This document shows positions 41,076 through 50,882 of a stretch of 64,000 nucleotides of DNA, piece after piece. The notes below the pieces were generated by a model, which was not told the origin of the DNA, made no database searches, and saw only the letters and a list, made by a program, of their open reading frames with translations. The translations under genes and the position numbers were made by a program. Origin of the DNA: a marine group bacterium Sva0996 bin134 (GTDB lineage: Bacteria; Actinomycetota; Acidimicrobiia; Acidimicrobiales; Bin134); the NCBI GenBank assembly GCA_002239105.1, contig MPNQ01000008.1, positions 1-64,000 on the forward strand. The letters run 5' to 3'. Position 1 is the first letter of the stretch; every line of letters starts with the position of its first letter.

Positions 41076-41344
41076 GCAGGTATTGCGACCATGCCGTCGT
41101 GAAATGAGGGGATGGGCTGTCCTAGTTCTTGGCCGAGCTCAACCCACCCGGCTAATACCTGCCGGAGCTTGCTGCGGGCCTCGTCGGGGGTGGCGCCGTA
41201 GGCGGAGGCGCCCTCACACTCCGGGTTCTCGGCCCACCATCCGACGAGGTTGCCGTGGTCGTCGCGGACTTCTTCAGTGGATGCCCCGGCAAGCGCGGCA
41301 TCCAGCCAGCATTCGAGCGGGAGTTGAGCTGGAGCCTGTGCCAT
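41072..41344 (-). CDS. hicB: HicB-family antitoxin
   Basis: 90 residues. A compact RNase-H-like HicB core: LDAALAGASTEEVRDDHGNL, VGWWAENPECEGASAYGATP and DEARSKLRQVLAGWVELGQE. The C-terminus ends without a helix-turn-helix or ribbon-helix-helix domain, so operator binding, if any, is not explained by the visible parts. It is translated first and probably neutralises the HicA toxin encoded from the overlapping ATG at 41075. The start MAQAPAQLPLE lies about 55 bp from the convergent hydrolase end. Confidence 0.82.
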   Translation of the reverse strand: MAQAPAQLPLECWLDAALAGASTEEVRDDHGNLVGWWAENPECEGASAYGATPDEARSKLRQVLAGWVELGQELGQPIPSFHDGMVAIPA

Positions 41345-41399
41345 TTCTGAATTGTAACACTGGCAGAAAGAAGGGAGCAGTGAAGGATGGCAGCGGCGT

Positions 41400-42188
41400 T
41401 TAGCCCTCGGTGAGGAAATCCAAGATGGTGGGGTAGGCGGTGGGGTCTTGCATCATGAAGATGTGGCCGCCGCCGAAGGTGGCCAGGCGGGCACCGGGGA
41501 TCCGATCTCGGAGCAGTTCGCTGTTGCGCATCGGGGCGATGCCATCGTGGACGCCGGCGCACACCAGAGTGGGAACGTCGATCTCGCCGAGGCGGTCGAC
41601 CACGTCGTGGCCCCGGCGGGCCTCCAGTTGCCCGAGCGCGCCGGGGGTGTTTAGGGGTAGTGCCGGGCCGTCGGGGCGAGCAGCGGCCACGAACACCTCC
41701 ACTCCAGGAGGAAGCGGCCCGCCCCGTTCGTAGCGGGTGTCCATGATCTCCAGTGCCCTTTCGCCGCGCTCTTGGGGATCGAGGTCGGCCAGGGTGTGCA
41801 GGGGCCACGAGCTGTATTCGGGGCCGCCCGGTGAGGTGCAGTTGAGCACCAGCTTGCTGATCCGGCCCGGATGGAGCACGGCCATGTTCATGCCCACCAT
41901 CCCGCCGAAGCTGGTGCCCACCACCGGCACCGACTCCCAGCCGAGAAAGTCCATAAACGCAATCGCGTCAGCGGCGTAGTCGGCCATGGTCCACGGCATC
42001 GGCGGCGTTGAGGTCTGGCCCAGGCCCCGCTGGTCGTAGTGGGCCACGGAAAAGGCGGCATTCAGCGGGTTCAGGTTGGGAGCGGTCATGCGCAGGTCGC
42101 CGCCGCTTCCGCTGATGTTGAGCAGAGGCGGCCCCGATCCGTGCAGCTCGAAGTAGAGATCGAGGTCGCGGACTTTTGCTATCGGCAT
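41400..42188 (-). CDS. Alpha/beta-hydrolase
   Basis: 262 residues. Oxyanion segment ELHGSGPPLLNISGSGGDLR, VAHYDQRGLGQT, nucleophile elbow VPVVGTSFGGMVGMNMA (Ser in G-x-S-x-G), Asp in LVCAGVHDGIAPM and His in FGGGHIFMMQDPT form a complete triad. The cap between them is short. It resembles 3-oxoadipate enol-lactonase/haloperoxidase-type hydrolases; the true substrate is unknown. The start faces, at 42188, a free stretch of 37 bp and the end of hppA, transcribed in the same direction. Confidence 0.88.
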   Translation of the reverse strand: MPIAKVRDLDLYFELHGSGPPLLNISGSGGDLRMTAPNLNPLNAAFSVAHYDQRGLGQTSTPPMPWTMADYAADAIAFMDFLGWESVPVVGTSFGGMVGMNMAVLHPGRISKLVLNCTSPGGPEYSSWPLHTLADLDPQERGERALEIMDTRYERGGPLPPGVEVFVAAARPDGPALPLNTPGALGQLEARRGHDVVDRLGEIDVPTLVCAGVHDGIAPMRNSELLRDRIPGARLATFGGGHIFMMQDPTAYPTILDFLTEG

Positions 42189-42225
42189 CGGCTTATGTTG
42201 TCACGGTTGCCGACTGGCGGAACGA

Positions 42226-43872
<1,647 letters not shown>

Positions 43873-44476
43873 TCCACAAACAGCAGGTAGGTGAAGGCCA
43901 GGCCCAGAAGGCTCAGCCCGGCCACGGAGAAGCCCATGACCGCACCACCTCGGAAGGCCAGCGGCAGGGCCTTGGCCGGTCCCTCGGTGGCCGCCTGGGT
44001 GGTACGGGCATTGGCCATAGTGGCCACCGTCATCCCCACATACCCGGCACCGGCGGAGAGCACTGCGCCCAAGATGTAGCTGATGAAGGTGAGTTCCACC
44101 CCGGTAAGCACCGGAATGAGGATGGCCATGATGACCACGAACCCCGCTACCCAGGAATACTCCTGCTTCAGAAAGGCCTTGGCCCCGGCCTGGATCTCGT
44201 TCATGAGGTCGACCATGCGGCTGTTGCCTGGAGGGGCGGCTTTCACGACCCGGTAGAAGAAGAAGGCGAGCAGGAGCGCGATAATCGCGCTCAGTCCGGC
44301 TAGATACGGTACGGCGTCCACGTTGACCCCCTGAGTGTCCGGTGAGGTGGAACCTTCACCGTGTTCGGACGACGCCATAGACGCCGCCCCTGTTTGAGAT
44401 AACTAGGCGAAGTTACCCAGCGACAATACGACCTGCCAAGGTTGCCATTTGGGATGTCCAATTTCCGGTAATTCGG

Positions 44477-44482
44477 GATAAT
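44477..44482 (+). promoter_or_regulatory. -10-like GATAAT ahead of a leaderless start
   Basis: GATAAT ends 8 nt before GTG 44491, so the transcript would begin within a few bases of the start codon. No clear -35 or Shine-Dalgarno is seen. This fits a leaderless mRNA, which is common in actinobacteria. Confidence 0.35.
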
Positions 44483-44490
44483 CTGGAACC

Positions 44491-45096
44491 GTGGTTAGCC
44501 TCAACCGGTTGCGGACCGAAGCCCGGGAGGCACGGCGATTATTCCCTGATCCCGACGGGGCGGCGCGAGCGGTGTGCAACGCGGTGACGTCACTCGGGTG
44601 GCTCGACGGTGCGAAGCGGGTTTCGGCCTCGGTGGCCGACGATGGCGAACTCGACGCCGCACCGTTGGTGACCGCCTGTCGCCTCCGGGGAATCGATCTG
44701 TACTTTCCGGTGTTGCGCGATCCCGCCCCCATGCAGTTCGCCCCTGCCGGTCCCGATACCGCCATGGTGGACAATCGGTTCGGGATTCCCGAGCCCGATG
44801 TTGAACCCCATGAACTGGTGTCGGCCCGAGAGCTGGATGTGGTGCTGGCTCCATTAGTTGTGTTCGACGCTGCCGGCCATCGGGCCGGCCGGGGCCAGGG
44901 GTACTACGACAGGGCGCTGGCTTTTCTGCTGAACGGCCCCCGGCCGGCGAAACCCCTGGTGGTGGGACTGGCCTACGAGTTGCAACTGGTCGACGCAGTG
45001 CCTTCTCATCCCGGCGACGTGATCATGGACGCGGTCGTCACCGAGCAGCGGGTTCGGGTGTTTAGCTCCAGCTTGTCCCGTCGGTCCCGAGCCTGA
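44491..45096 (+). CDS. 5-formyltetrahydrofolate cyclo-ligase
   Basis: 201 residues from GTG 44491. Motifs: VSLNRLRTEAREARRLFP head (short compared with K-x-x-x-R), ELDAAPLVTACRLRGIDLYF, GIPEPDVEPHEL (substrate-binding G-I-x-E-P) and the ATP/Mg2+ site HRAGRGQGYYDRALAF (G-R-G-x-G-Y-Y-D-R), then GLAYELQLVDAVPSHPGDV. It converts 5-formyl-THF to 5,10-methenyl-THF with ATP in one-carbon metabolism, in the cytosol. It is divergent from hppA and 66 bp before trkA. Confidence 0.93.
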   Translation: MVSLNRLRTEAREARRLFPDPDGAARAVCNAVTSLGWLDGAKRVSASVADDGELDAAPLVTACRLRGIDLYFPVLRDPAPMQFAPAGPDTAMVDNRFGIPEPDVEPHELVSARELDVVLAPLVVFDAAGHRAGRGQGYYDRALAFLLNGPRPAKPLVVGLAYELQLVDAVPSHPGDVIMDAVVTEQRVRVFSSSLSRRSRA

Positions 45097-45162
45097 TGGC
45101 CGGCGAAGTCCAATCCCTCGGGAGTACTCGCCCTCTACTGGAATTTCGGCAAAGATAAAACC

Positions 45163-46506
45163 GTGCGCATCGTGGTAGTGGGCGCTGGCGAGGTTGGTTC
45201 CTACGTGGCTCAGATTCTGAGCGAGGAGGGAAACACGGTGTCGGTGGTGGAACTCGACGCCAAGAAGCTGCACCACCTGGCGGAAGAACTCGACGTGCTG
45301 GCCGTGGAGGGAAGCGGCTCCCACCCCCATATCCTGCGAGAAGCGGGCATCCGCAAGGCCGATCTGCTCGTGGCGGTCACGGCCAGCGACGAAGTGAATC
45401 TAGTGGCCTGCCTTTTGGCCAAACAGCACGGCGTCGAACGCACTATCGCTCGCATCCAGTCCCGCAACCTGAGGGAGATGGACGCCCGCGAGCTACGGGA
45501 GGCGATGCAGGCTGACACGATCATCGATCCCGATGAGGAGACCGCCCACGAGATCATGGACCTCCTGTCGTACCCGGGAGCCACCGATGTGACTGTGATG
45601 GCCGAGGGCGAGGTGGTGGTAGTAGGGGCGAAGCTCACGACCGACGCCCCCTGGGCCAATCGTCGGCTGGCCGACATTGCCGAAGAGTATGAGCCCGACT
45701 GGGACTTTCTTGTGGCTGTGCTCACCCGAGGTGGCAAGACCCGAATCCCCCGAGCTGACACCACCTTGGAGCCTGGCGATCTCTTGAGGGTGGTGTGCAA
45801 ACGCCGGGCCCGGGGCACTCTGCTGCCGCTTTTGGGCTTAGCGCCCGGTGCCCACCGACGGGTGATGCTGTTGGGCGGGGGCCGGACGGCCGAGATCGTC
45901 GGGCAGCGCCTGGCCGAGCGCCACGCCGAGGTGGTGCTCATAGAGCGCAACCTGGAGCGAGCCCAAGAGCTCAGCGAAGACCTCGATGGCGTCCTGGTGA
46001 TCCACGGCGACATAACCGATGCCGAATTGTTGGAATCCGAGGACGTCGGAAACTTCGACGCGGTGATCGCCCTTACCGGCAAGGATGATGCCAATATCCT
46101 GGCCTGCCTCTACGCCAAGTCGCTGGGGGCCAGCGAGACCATAGCCGTGCTTCACAACCTGGCCCTGCGCACTCTGCTGCGAGATGTGGGAATCGATGTG
46201 GCCCTGTCTCCCCGCACGGCCAGCGCCAACGGCGTGCTGCGCTATGTGCGGGGGGGCGTGGCTCAGGTAGCCACCTATCTGTCGGGCGATTTCGAGGTCA
46301 TCGAGGCCGAGGTGAAGGAGGGCTCACCAGCCGAAGGCGCAGTGGTGAGCAAGCTGGGCCTGCCCAAAGACGTGCTCATCGGCGCATACGTACGCGACGG
46401 CAAACCCCAGATAGGTCGGGGCCGCAGCGAACTGCGAAACCGCGACCACATTGTGGTTTTTGCTCGTCCCGACACGGTGGACGAAGTGAAGCGCTTCTTC
46501 GGGTGA
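45163..46506 (+). CDS. trkA: Trk potassium uptake regulatory subunit TrkA
   Basis: 447 residues from GTG 45163. Two RCK repeats are present, each with an N-terminal nucleotide-binding Rossmann part: MRIVVVGAGEVGSYVAQIL (residues 1-19) and RRVMLLGGGRTAEIVGQRLA (about 227-246), followed by TrkA-C parts (VGAKLTTDAPWANRRLADI; AEVKEGSPAEGAVVSKLGL). Acidic residues VVELDAKK and LIERNLER bind the NAD/ATP ribose. TrkA gates the membrane TrkH channel and responds to nucleotides. It begins the potassium operon trkA-trkH-trkH, 7 bp before the first trkH. Confidence 0.95.
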   Translation: MRIVVVGAGEVGSYVAQILSEEGNTVSVVELDAKKLHHLAEELDVLAVEGSGSHPHILREAGIRKADLLVAVTASDEVNLVACLLAKQHGVERTIARIQSRNLREMDARELREAMQADTIIDPDEETAHEIMDLLSYPGATDVTVMAEGEVVVVGAKLTTDAPWANRRLADIAEEYEPDWDFLVAVLTRGGKTRIPRADTTLEPGDLLRVVCKRRARGTLLPLLGLAPGAHRRVMLLGGGRTAEIVGQRLAERHAEVVLIERNLERAQELSEDLDGVLVIHGDITDAELLESEDVGNFDAVIALTGKDDANILACLYAKSLGASETIAVLHNLALRTLLRDVGIDVALSPRTASANGVLRYVRGGVAQVATYLSGDFEVIEAEVKEGSPAEGAVVSKLGLPKDVLIGAYVRDGKPQIGRGRSELRNRDHIVVFARPDTVDEVKRFFG

Positions 46507-46513
46507 GTCCTGG

Positions 46514-47818
46514 ATGAGCGACCCGTCTCGGGTTCGCTTTCCCTGGCATCGCTCCGCAGTCAGGGTGTTGACCACCGTGGTGGCCGCGGCCGCCGCATCG
46601 GTAGTGGTGTCATCCATCGTCTATCTGGCCTCCGGCGAGGTGAGCCGGGTCGACGATGCCCTCTTCGAATCCATGGCCGGGCTCACCACCACCTCGCTCA
46701 CCGTGCTCGACCCCGAAGCCCTTCCCAACTGGCTGCTCACGTGGCGGGCCCTCACCCAGTGGCTGGGGGGAGCGGGCGCCCTATTGTTCGCACTGGTAGT
46801 AGTGCCCACCTTTGGAGGCCAGCGGCGCTTGAGCGAGGTGGCTGAAGGGCGGGGGAGGCGGGCAGTTCTGGCCAGCACATGGTTGCACACTTCCCGCCGA
46901 TTGGTGCTGGCCTATGTGGGGTTCACCGCGGTGATAATTGTGGCCTACGCCGCAGCCGGCATGGGCATGTTCGACGCCGCCACCTTCGGCTTGACCACCG
47001 CCTCTACGGGGGGGTTCGCCAATTACCGGAACTCCTTCGCCCACTTCGACTCGGCGGCCATCGAGTGGGTGGGGGCTTGGGCGATGGGGCTGGCCGGCAT
47101 GTCGGTGGCCGCGTTGGTGTGGATCGTGCGGGGACAAGTGCAGGCGCTTTGGCGTTCGACGGAAGTGAAGCTCTACGCCGGTTTGATACTAGTTCCCACG
47201 GTTCTGGTGTCCGCCTGGACCTGGCAGGACACCGGCGGGGGAGCCGACACTATCCGACAATCGTTCTTCACGGTCACCTCGGCAATCAGCACCACAGGCT
47301 TCCGGGTCACCGATTGGGGCCATTGGGTAACGGCACCCCAAACATTGCTGCTCATGCTCATCGGGATAGGTTCGATGGCTGGCTCGGCGGGGGGCGGGTT
47401 CCGGGTGCTCCGGGTGATCCAGCTCTTGGGCATCGTGCGGCGGGAATTGGTCTTGCAACTCCACCCCCGGGCGGTTGTACAAGTGAAGGTGTCGGGAGCG
47501 GCGGCCTCAGAAGCATCGCTGACCCGGGTCCATAACTTTCAGATTCTGTGGGTGCTGGCCGCCTCGTTGGGGGTGTTTGGCGTCGCCTCGCTGGGCGGCG
47601 ACCTGCTGACCGCGATATCAGGGGCGATATCAGCGCTGGCCACCACCGGGCCCGGGCTGGGCGAGCTGTCGGGATTCGCCGATGCCACCGTATTGGCCGC
47701 CCCGGCCAGGGCGGTGCTGATCGCGCTGATGTTCCTCGGCCGGCTGTCGATCTACCCGGTGGTGGTGGTAGTCGGCTGGGGTGTGGGTGAGGTCCAGCGG
47801 ATGAGGCTGAAACAATGA
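46514..47818 (+). CDS. trkH: Trk potassium uptake membrane subunit TrkH (first)
   Basis: 434 residues, begins 7 bp after trkA. Four P-loop quarters can be traced: MAGLTTTSLTVLDPE, TASTGGFANYRNSF, AISTTGFRVTDWGHW and ALATTGPGLGELSGF, i.e. T-T-S/T-G, T-G-G-F, T-T-G-F and T-T-G-P, keeping the filter glycines in three loops; in the first loop Ser replaces the usual Gly. Ten or so membrane segments. It is shorter at the N-terminus than its paralogue. With TrkA it should form a K+ (possibly Na+-coupled) uptake channel. Confidence 0.9.
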   Translation: MSDPSRVRFPWHRSAVRVLTTVVAAAAASVVVSSIVYLASGEVSRVDDALFESMAGLTTTSLTVLDPEALPNWLLTWRALTQWLGGAGALLFALVVVPTFGGQRRLSEVAEGRGRRAVLASTWLHTSRRLVLAYVGFTAVIIVAYAAAGMGMFDAATFGLTTASTGGFANYRNSFAHFDSAAIEWVGAWAMGLAGMSVAALVWIVRGQVQALWRSTEVKLYAGLILVPTVLVSAWTWQDTGGGADTIRQSFFTVTSAISTTGFRVTDWGHWVTAPQTLLLMLIGIGSMAGSAGGGFRVLRVIQLLGIVRRELVLQLHPRAVVQVKVSGAAASEASLTRVHNFQILWVLAASLGVFGVASLGGDLLTAISGAISALATTGPGLGELSGFADATVLAAPARAVLIALMFLGRLSIYPVVVVVGWGVGEVQRMRLKQ

Positions 47819-47842
47819 AGGTTCAGCGATGAGGGCCCAGCG

Positions 47843-49423
47843 ATGACTGCGGTCCTGCCGGCGGCCCGGCGGGTGAAGGCGGCTGCGAAGTGGGCTGTAC
47901 ACCACCTGCTAGCGGATCGGCCTTGGACCGTCACCAGCCGGGTGGGGTTCGTGGTGGGGCTAGGCCTGTTGTTTCTGGTGCCGGGGATGCTCTTCGCCAC
48001 TCTGGTGGAGTGGGGGTCGTCGACGTCGGACAACGAGGTGGCCCTGGGCTTGGGGGCGCTGGTGACGCTGGCTGCGGGAATGCTGCTGGTGGCCTTCACT
48101 CGTCTCGACCAGGACATGCCTCCGGCCTCGGTGTTCGCGGCGGTGGCATGGACATGGATCGGCTCGTCGTTCTTTGCCGCCTTGCCGCTGTGGTTCTCCG
48201 GCGAGCTGGGCAGCTTCGACAACGCCCTTTTCGAGGCGGTGTCGGGCATCACTGCCACGGGCTCCACGGTGCTGAGTCCCATCGAGGGGGTGGGCCGGGG
48301 CGTGCTCATGTGGCGCCAGATCATGCAGTGGTACGGCGGCATGGGCATGGTGGTGCTGGCGGTGACCATTCTGCCGTTCTTGGGCGTCGGCGGTCTGAGC
48401 TTGATCACCGCGGAGGCTCCTGGGCCTACCTCCGACCGACTGGCGCCGCGCGTGAGCTCTACCGCCCGGCGGCTGTGGGCGCTCTACGGCGGCATCACCG
48501 TAGCGGTGGCGGCAGCTCTGATGATCGCCAGACTGAGCCTGTACGACGCGGTAGCCCACGCCTTCACCATCGCCGGCACCGGGGGCTTTTCGCCATACGA
48601 CAACTCCGTCGGCCACTTCGACAGCACGGCGGTGGAGGCTGTGGTCATCGCCGGGATGCTGGTATGCGGGGTGAGCTTCACCCTTCACTGGCGGGCCGTG
48701 TCAGGCAATCCTCTGGCTTATGGGCGGTCTTCGGAGTTCCGCACCTATCTCGTAGTGATTGCTGGGGCAACGGTGTTTGCGTCACTGCTCAATTGGGTGA
48801 ACGACCTGACCGATTTGTCCAACGGCTTCCGCAACGGGATCTTCACCGCAGTCGCTCTGAGCACCAGCAGTGGTTTCGGCAACGCCTCCGACGCCAATCC
48901 GGGGGGTGATTTCGCGGCTTGGGCACCGGGTGCTCAAGCTTTGTTGCTGCCGTTGATGGTAATGGGGGGCATGACGGGGAGCACCGCCGGAGGGCTGAAG
49001 GTGTTGCGAGCCCAGGTGATGGCAAAGTACATGAGGGTGGGGCTGTTGCGGGTGAAGCACCCGCAGGTAGTGGCCAGGGTCAAGCTGGGCCAAGTGGCAG
49101 TGTCCGAGCCGGTGCTTCAGCGGGTGGCGGGGTTGGTGGCCCTCTACGCATTGTCCGCGCTGGCGGCCACCATGGTGCTGGCCGCGCTGGGCCATGACCT
49201 GGTCACCTCCTCGTCGACGGCGATCAGCGCGTTGAGCAACATGGGACCGGCTCTGGGCGAAGCCGGGCCGACCTCTAATTTCCTGGTCTTCACCCGTCCG
49301 GCTCGAGGGGTTGTGATTGCGCTCATGCTCATCGGCCGCCTGGAGTTCTTTGCCATCTTCTTGGTGTTGGTGTCGGCCTACGAGCGGGCCCGGCGGGTTT
49401 CTCGAGTAAGGCTACGACGCTGA
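47843..49423 (+). CDS. trkH: Trk potassium uptake membrane subunit TrkH (second)
   Basis: 526 residues from ATG 47843. Filter loops ITATGSTVLSPIEG, IAGTGGFSPYDNSV, ALSTSSGFGNASDAN and ALSNMGPALGEAGP, all with the filter Gly present, and the conserved MRQIMQWYGGMGM-like helix end (MWRQIMQWYGGMGMVVLAVT) and GGMTGSTAGGLKVLRA. It is a full-length TrkH/KtrB-type channel subunit. The first copy differs in loop one, so the two may form separate channels with distinct ion selectivity or a mixed dimer sharing one TrkA. Confidence 0.93.
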   Translation: MTAVLPAARRVKAAAKWAVHHLLADRPWTVTSRVGFVVGLGLLFLVPGMLFATLVEWGSSTSDNEVALGLGALVTLAAGMLLVAFTRLDQDMPPASVFAAVAWTWIGSSFFAALPLWFSGELGSFDNALFEAVSGITATGSTVLSPIEGVGRGVLMWRQIMQWYGGMGMVVLAVTILPFLGVGGLSLITAEAPGPTSDRLAPRVSSTARRLWALYGGITVAVAAALMIARLSLYDAVAHAFTIAGTGGFSPYDNSVGHFDSTAVEAVVIAGMLVCGVSFTLHWRAVSGNPLAYGRSSEFRTYLVVIAGATVFASLLNWVNDLTDLSNGFRNGIFTAVALSTSSGFGNASDANPGGDFAAWAPGAQALLLPLMVMGGMTGSTAGGLKVLRAQVMAKYMRVGLLRVKHPQVVARVKLGQVAVSEPVLQRVAGLVALYALSALAATMVLAALGHDLVTSSSTAISALSNMGPALGEAGPTSNFLVFTRPARGVVIALMLIGRLEFFAIFLVLVSAYERARRVSRVRLRR

Positions 49424-49453
49424 GGGTTCGCGCGAAGACGATGTGATCCAGGG

Positions 49454-50746
49454 TCAAGTTGCGGCGCTGAGGAATTCTCTGAGCGCGAGCGCGAAGTCAA
49501 GGGGATCCCGAGCTCCGCACATCTCGCGCGCCGAGTGCATTGAGAGCTGGGCTACGCCGGCGTCCACTGTGGTCACCCCGGTTGTCGACGCGGCGAACGG
49601 CCCGATGGTGCTGCCGCAGGGCATGTCGCCGCGGTGTGAGTAGACCTGGTGGCCCACCCCGGCTTTCTCGCAAGCGGTGGCGAACGCGGCTTCGCCCACC
49701 GCATCAGTGGCATAACGCTGGTTGGCGTTGCGCTTGATCACTGGGCCTTCGCCCATGGCGATGTAATGGTCGGGTTCATGGCGCTCGGGATAGTTCGGGT
49801 GGGTGGCATGGGCCCCGTCGGCTGAAAGGCACAGAGACCGGGCCAGCGCGGGGTGCAGCGCATCGCGGGTGCCCGCGATCCGCTCCAGCAAAGTGGGCAG
49901 CAGTGCAGACGTGGCCCCTTGAGCCGACACGCTGCCCACCTCCTCATGGTCGAACAGGCACAGCACTGCACTGGGACCTGCGGCGGCGGGAGAGTCGAGC
50001 AGGGCCTGTAGTCCTGCCCAGCACGACACCTGGTTGTCGATCCGGGGGGCGTGGAGGAACTCGCCGTCGATACCGGCGACTGTCGAGGGAGTGAGGTCGT
50101 GGAGCATGGCATCCCAGGCCAGTACCTCGTTGGAGCTGATCCCAGCGGCCTCAGCAGCCACTTCGGCAAACTCGCCGAGCGTGCGCAGACCGAGTCCCCA
50201 CACCGGGGTCAGGTGGTTCTGGGGGTTGAGCAGCAAACCCTTTTGGCTAACTTCGCGATCAAGGTGAATGGCCAACTGGGGCACCCTCAGCAGAGGCTGG
50301 TCGATCCGGAACAAGCGGGTGCCCGACGATGTGGCCACCCGACCGGCCACCCCCAGATCGCGGTCGAGCCAGCTGTTGAGCAGCGCCCCGCCGTAGACCT
50401 CCACTCCCAGCTGGCGATATCCGGCCTGTCCGGTGTCGGGCTGGGGGGTGATTCGCAAGTTGGGACTGTCGGTGTGGGCTCCGATGATCCGGAAACCCTC
50501 ATCGCAGGAGCGGTGTCGCCAGGCCACCAGGCTGCCGCCCCGGCAAACGAAGCGGCTCCCCGCGGCATCGGACCAGTCAGCGGCCTCGTCCATCTGGGTG
50601 AACCCGGCTAGCCGCAACATGGCGGCAGAGCGATCCACCACATGAAACGGTGTCGGACAGGCGTCGATGAAGCTGATCAAGTCCTCGATGCTGAGTACCT
50701 GGGCATCTAGAGCCACTCCAGCCCCATCGTCAACAGGTGATTTCAC
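49454..50746 (-). CDS. M18 family aspartyl aminopeptidase-like metallopeptidase
   Basis: 430 residues from GTG 50746, the family's usual length; the open frame upstream of it is not coding-like. Zinc motifs: FRIIGAHTDSPNLRITPQPD (His, Asp), LLNSWLDRDLGVAGRV, LCLFDHEEVGSVSAQGAT (Asp-His-Glu-Glu: catalytic Glu and zinc Glu), SADGAHATHPNYPERHEP and CGSTIGPFAASTTGVTTVD, ending MHSAREMCGARD (last His). It removes N-terminal acidic or hydrophobic residues from peptides in the cytosol. It stands alone, convergent with trkH. Confidence 0.93.
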   Translation of the reverse strand: MKSPVDDGAGVALDAQVLSIEDLISFIDACPTPFHVVDRSAAMLRLAGFTQMDEAADWSDAAGSRFVCRGGSLVAWRHRSCDEGFRIIGAHTDSPNLRITPQPDTGQAGYRQLGVEVYGGALLNSWLDRDLGVAGRVATSSGTRLFRIDQPLLRVPQLAIHLDREVSQKGLLLNPQNHLTPVWGLGLRTLGEFAEVAAEAAGISSNEVLAWDAMLHDLTPSTVAGIDGEFLHAPRIDNQVSCWAGLQALLDSPAAAGPSAVLCLFDHEEVGSVSAQGATSALLPTLLERIAGTRDALHPALARSLCLSADGAHATHPNYPERHEPDHYIAMGEGPVIKRNANQRYATDAVGEAAFATACEKAGVGHQVYSHRGDMPCGSTIGPFAASTTGVTTVDAGVAQLSMHSAREMCGARDPLDFALALREFLSAAT

Positions 50747-50882
50747 CCCGCCATCATGCCTCTTGGCGGTGCTGCGAAGACAACAGACTTGGTAGGGCGA
50801 CAGGTTGCAACGGTAAAATTGTGGCCCTGCCGCTGGCCAATGTCGTCTCGGCGCGCACCGCAATCACGCTGGAAAGGACGCG

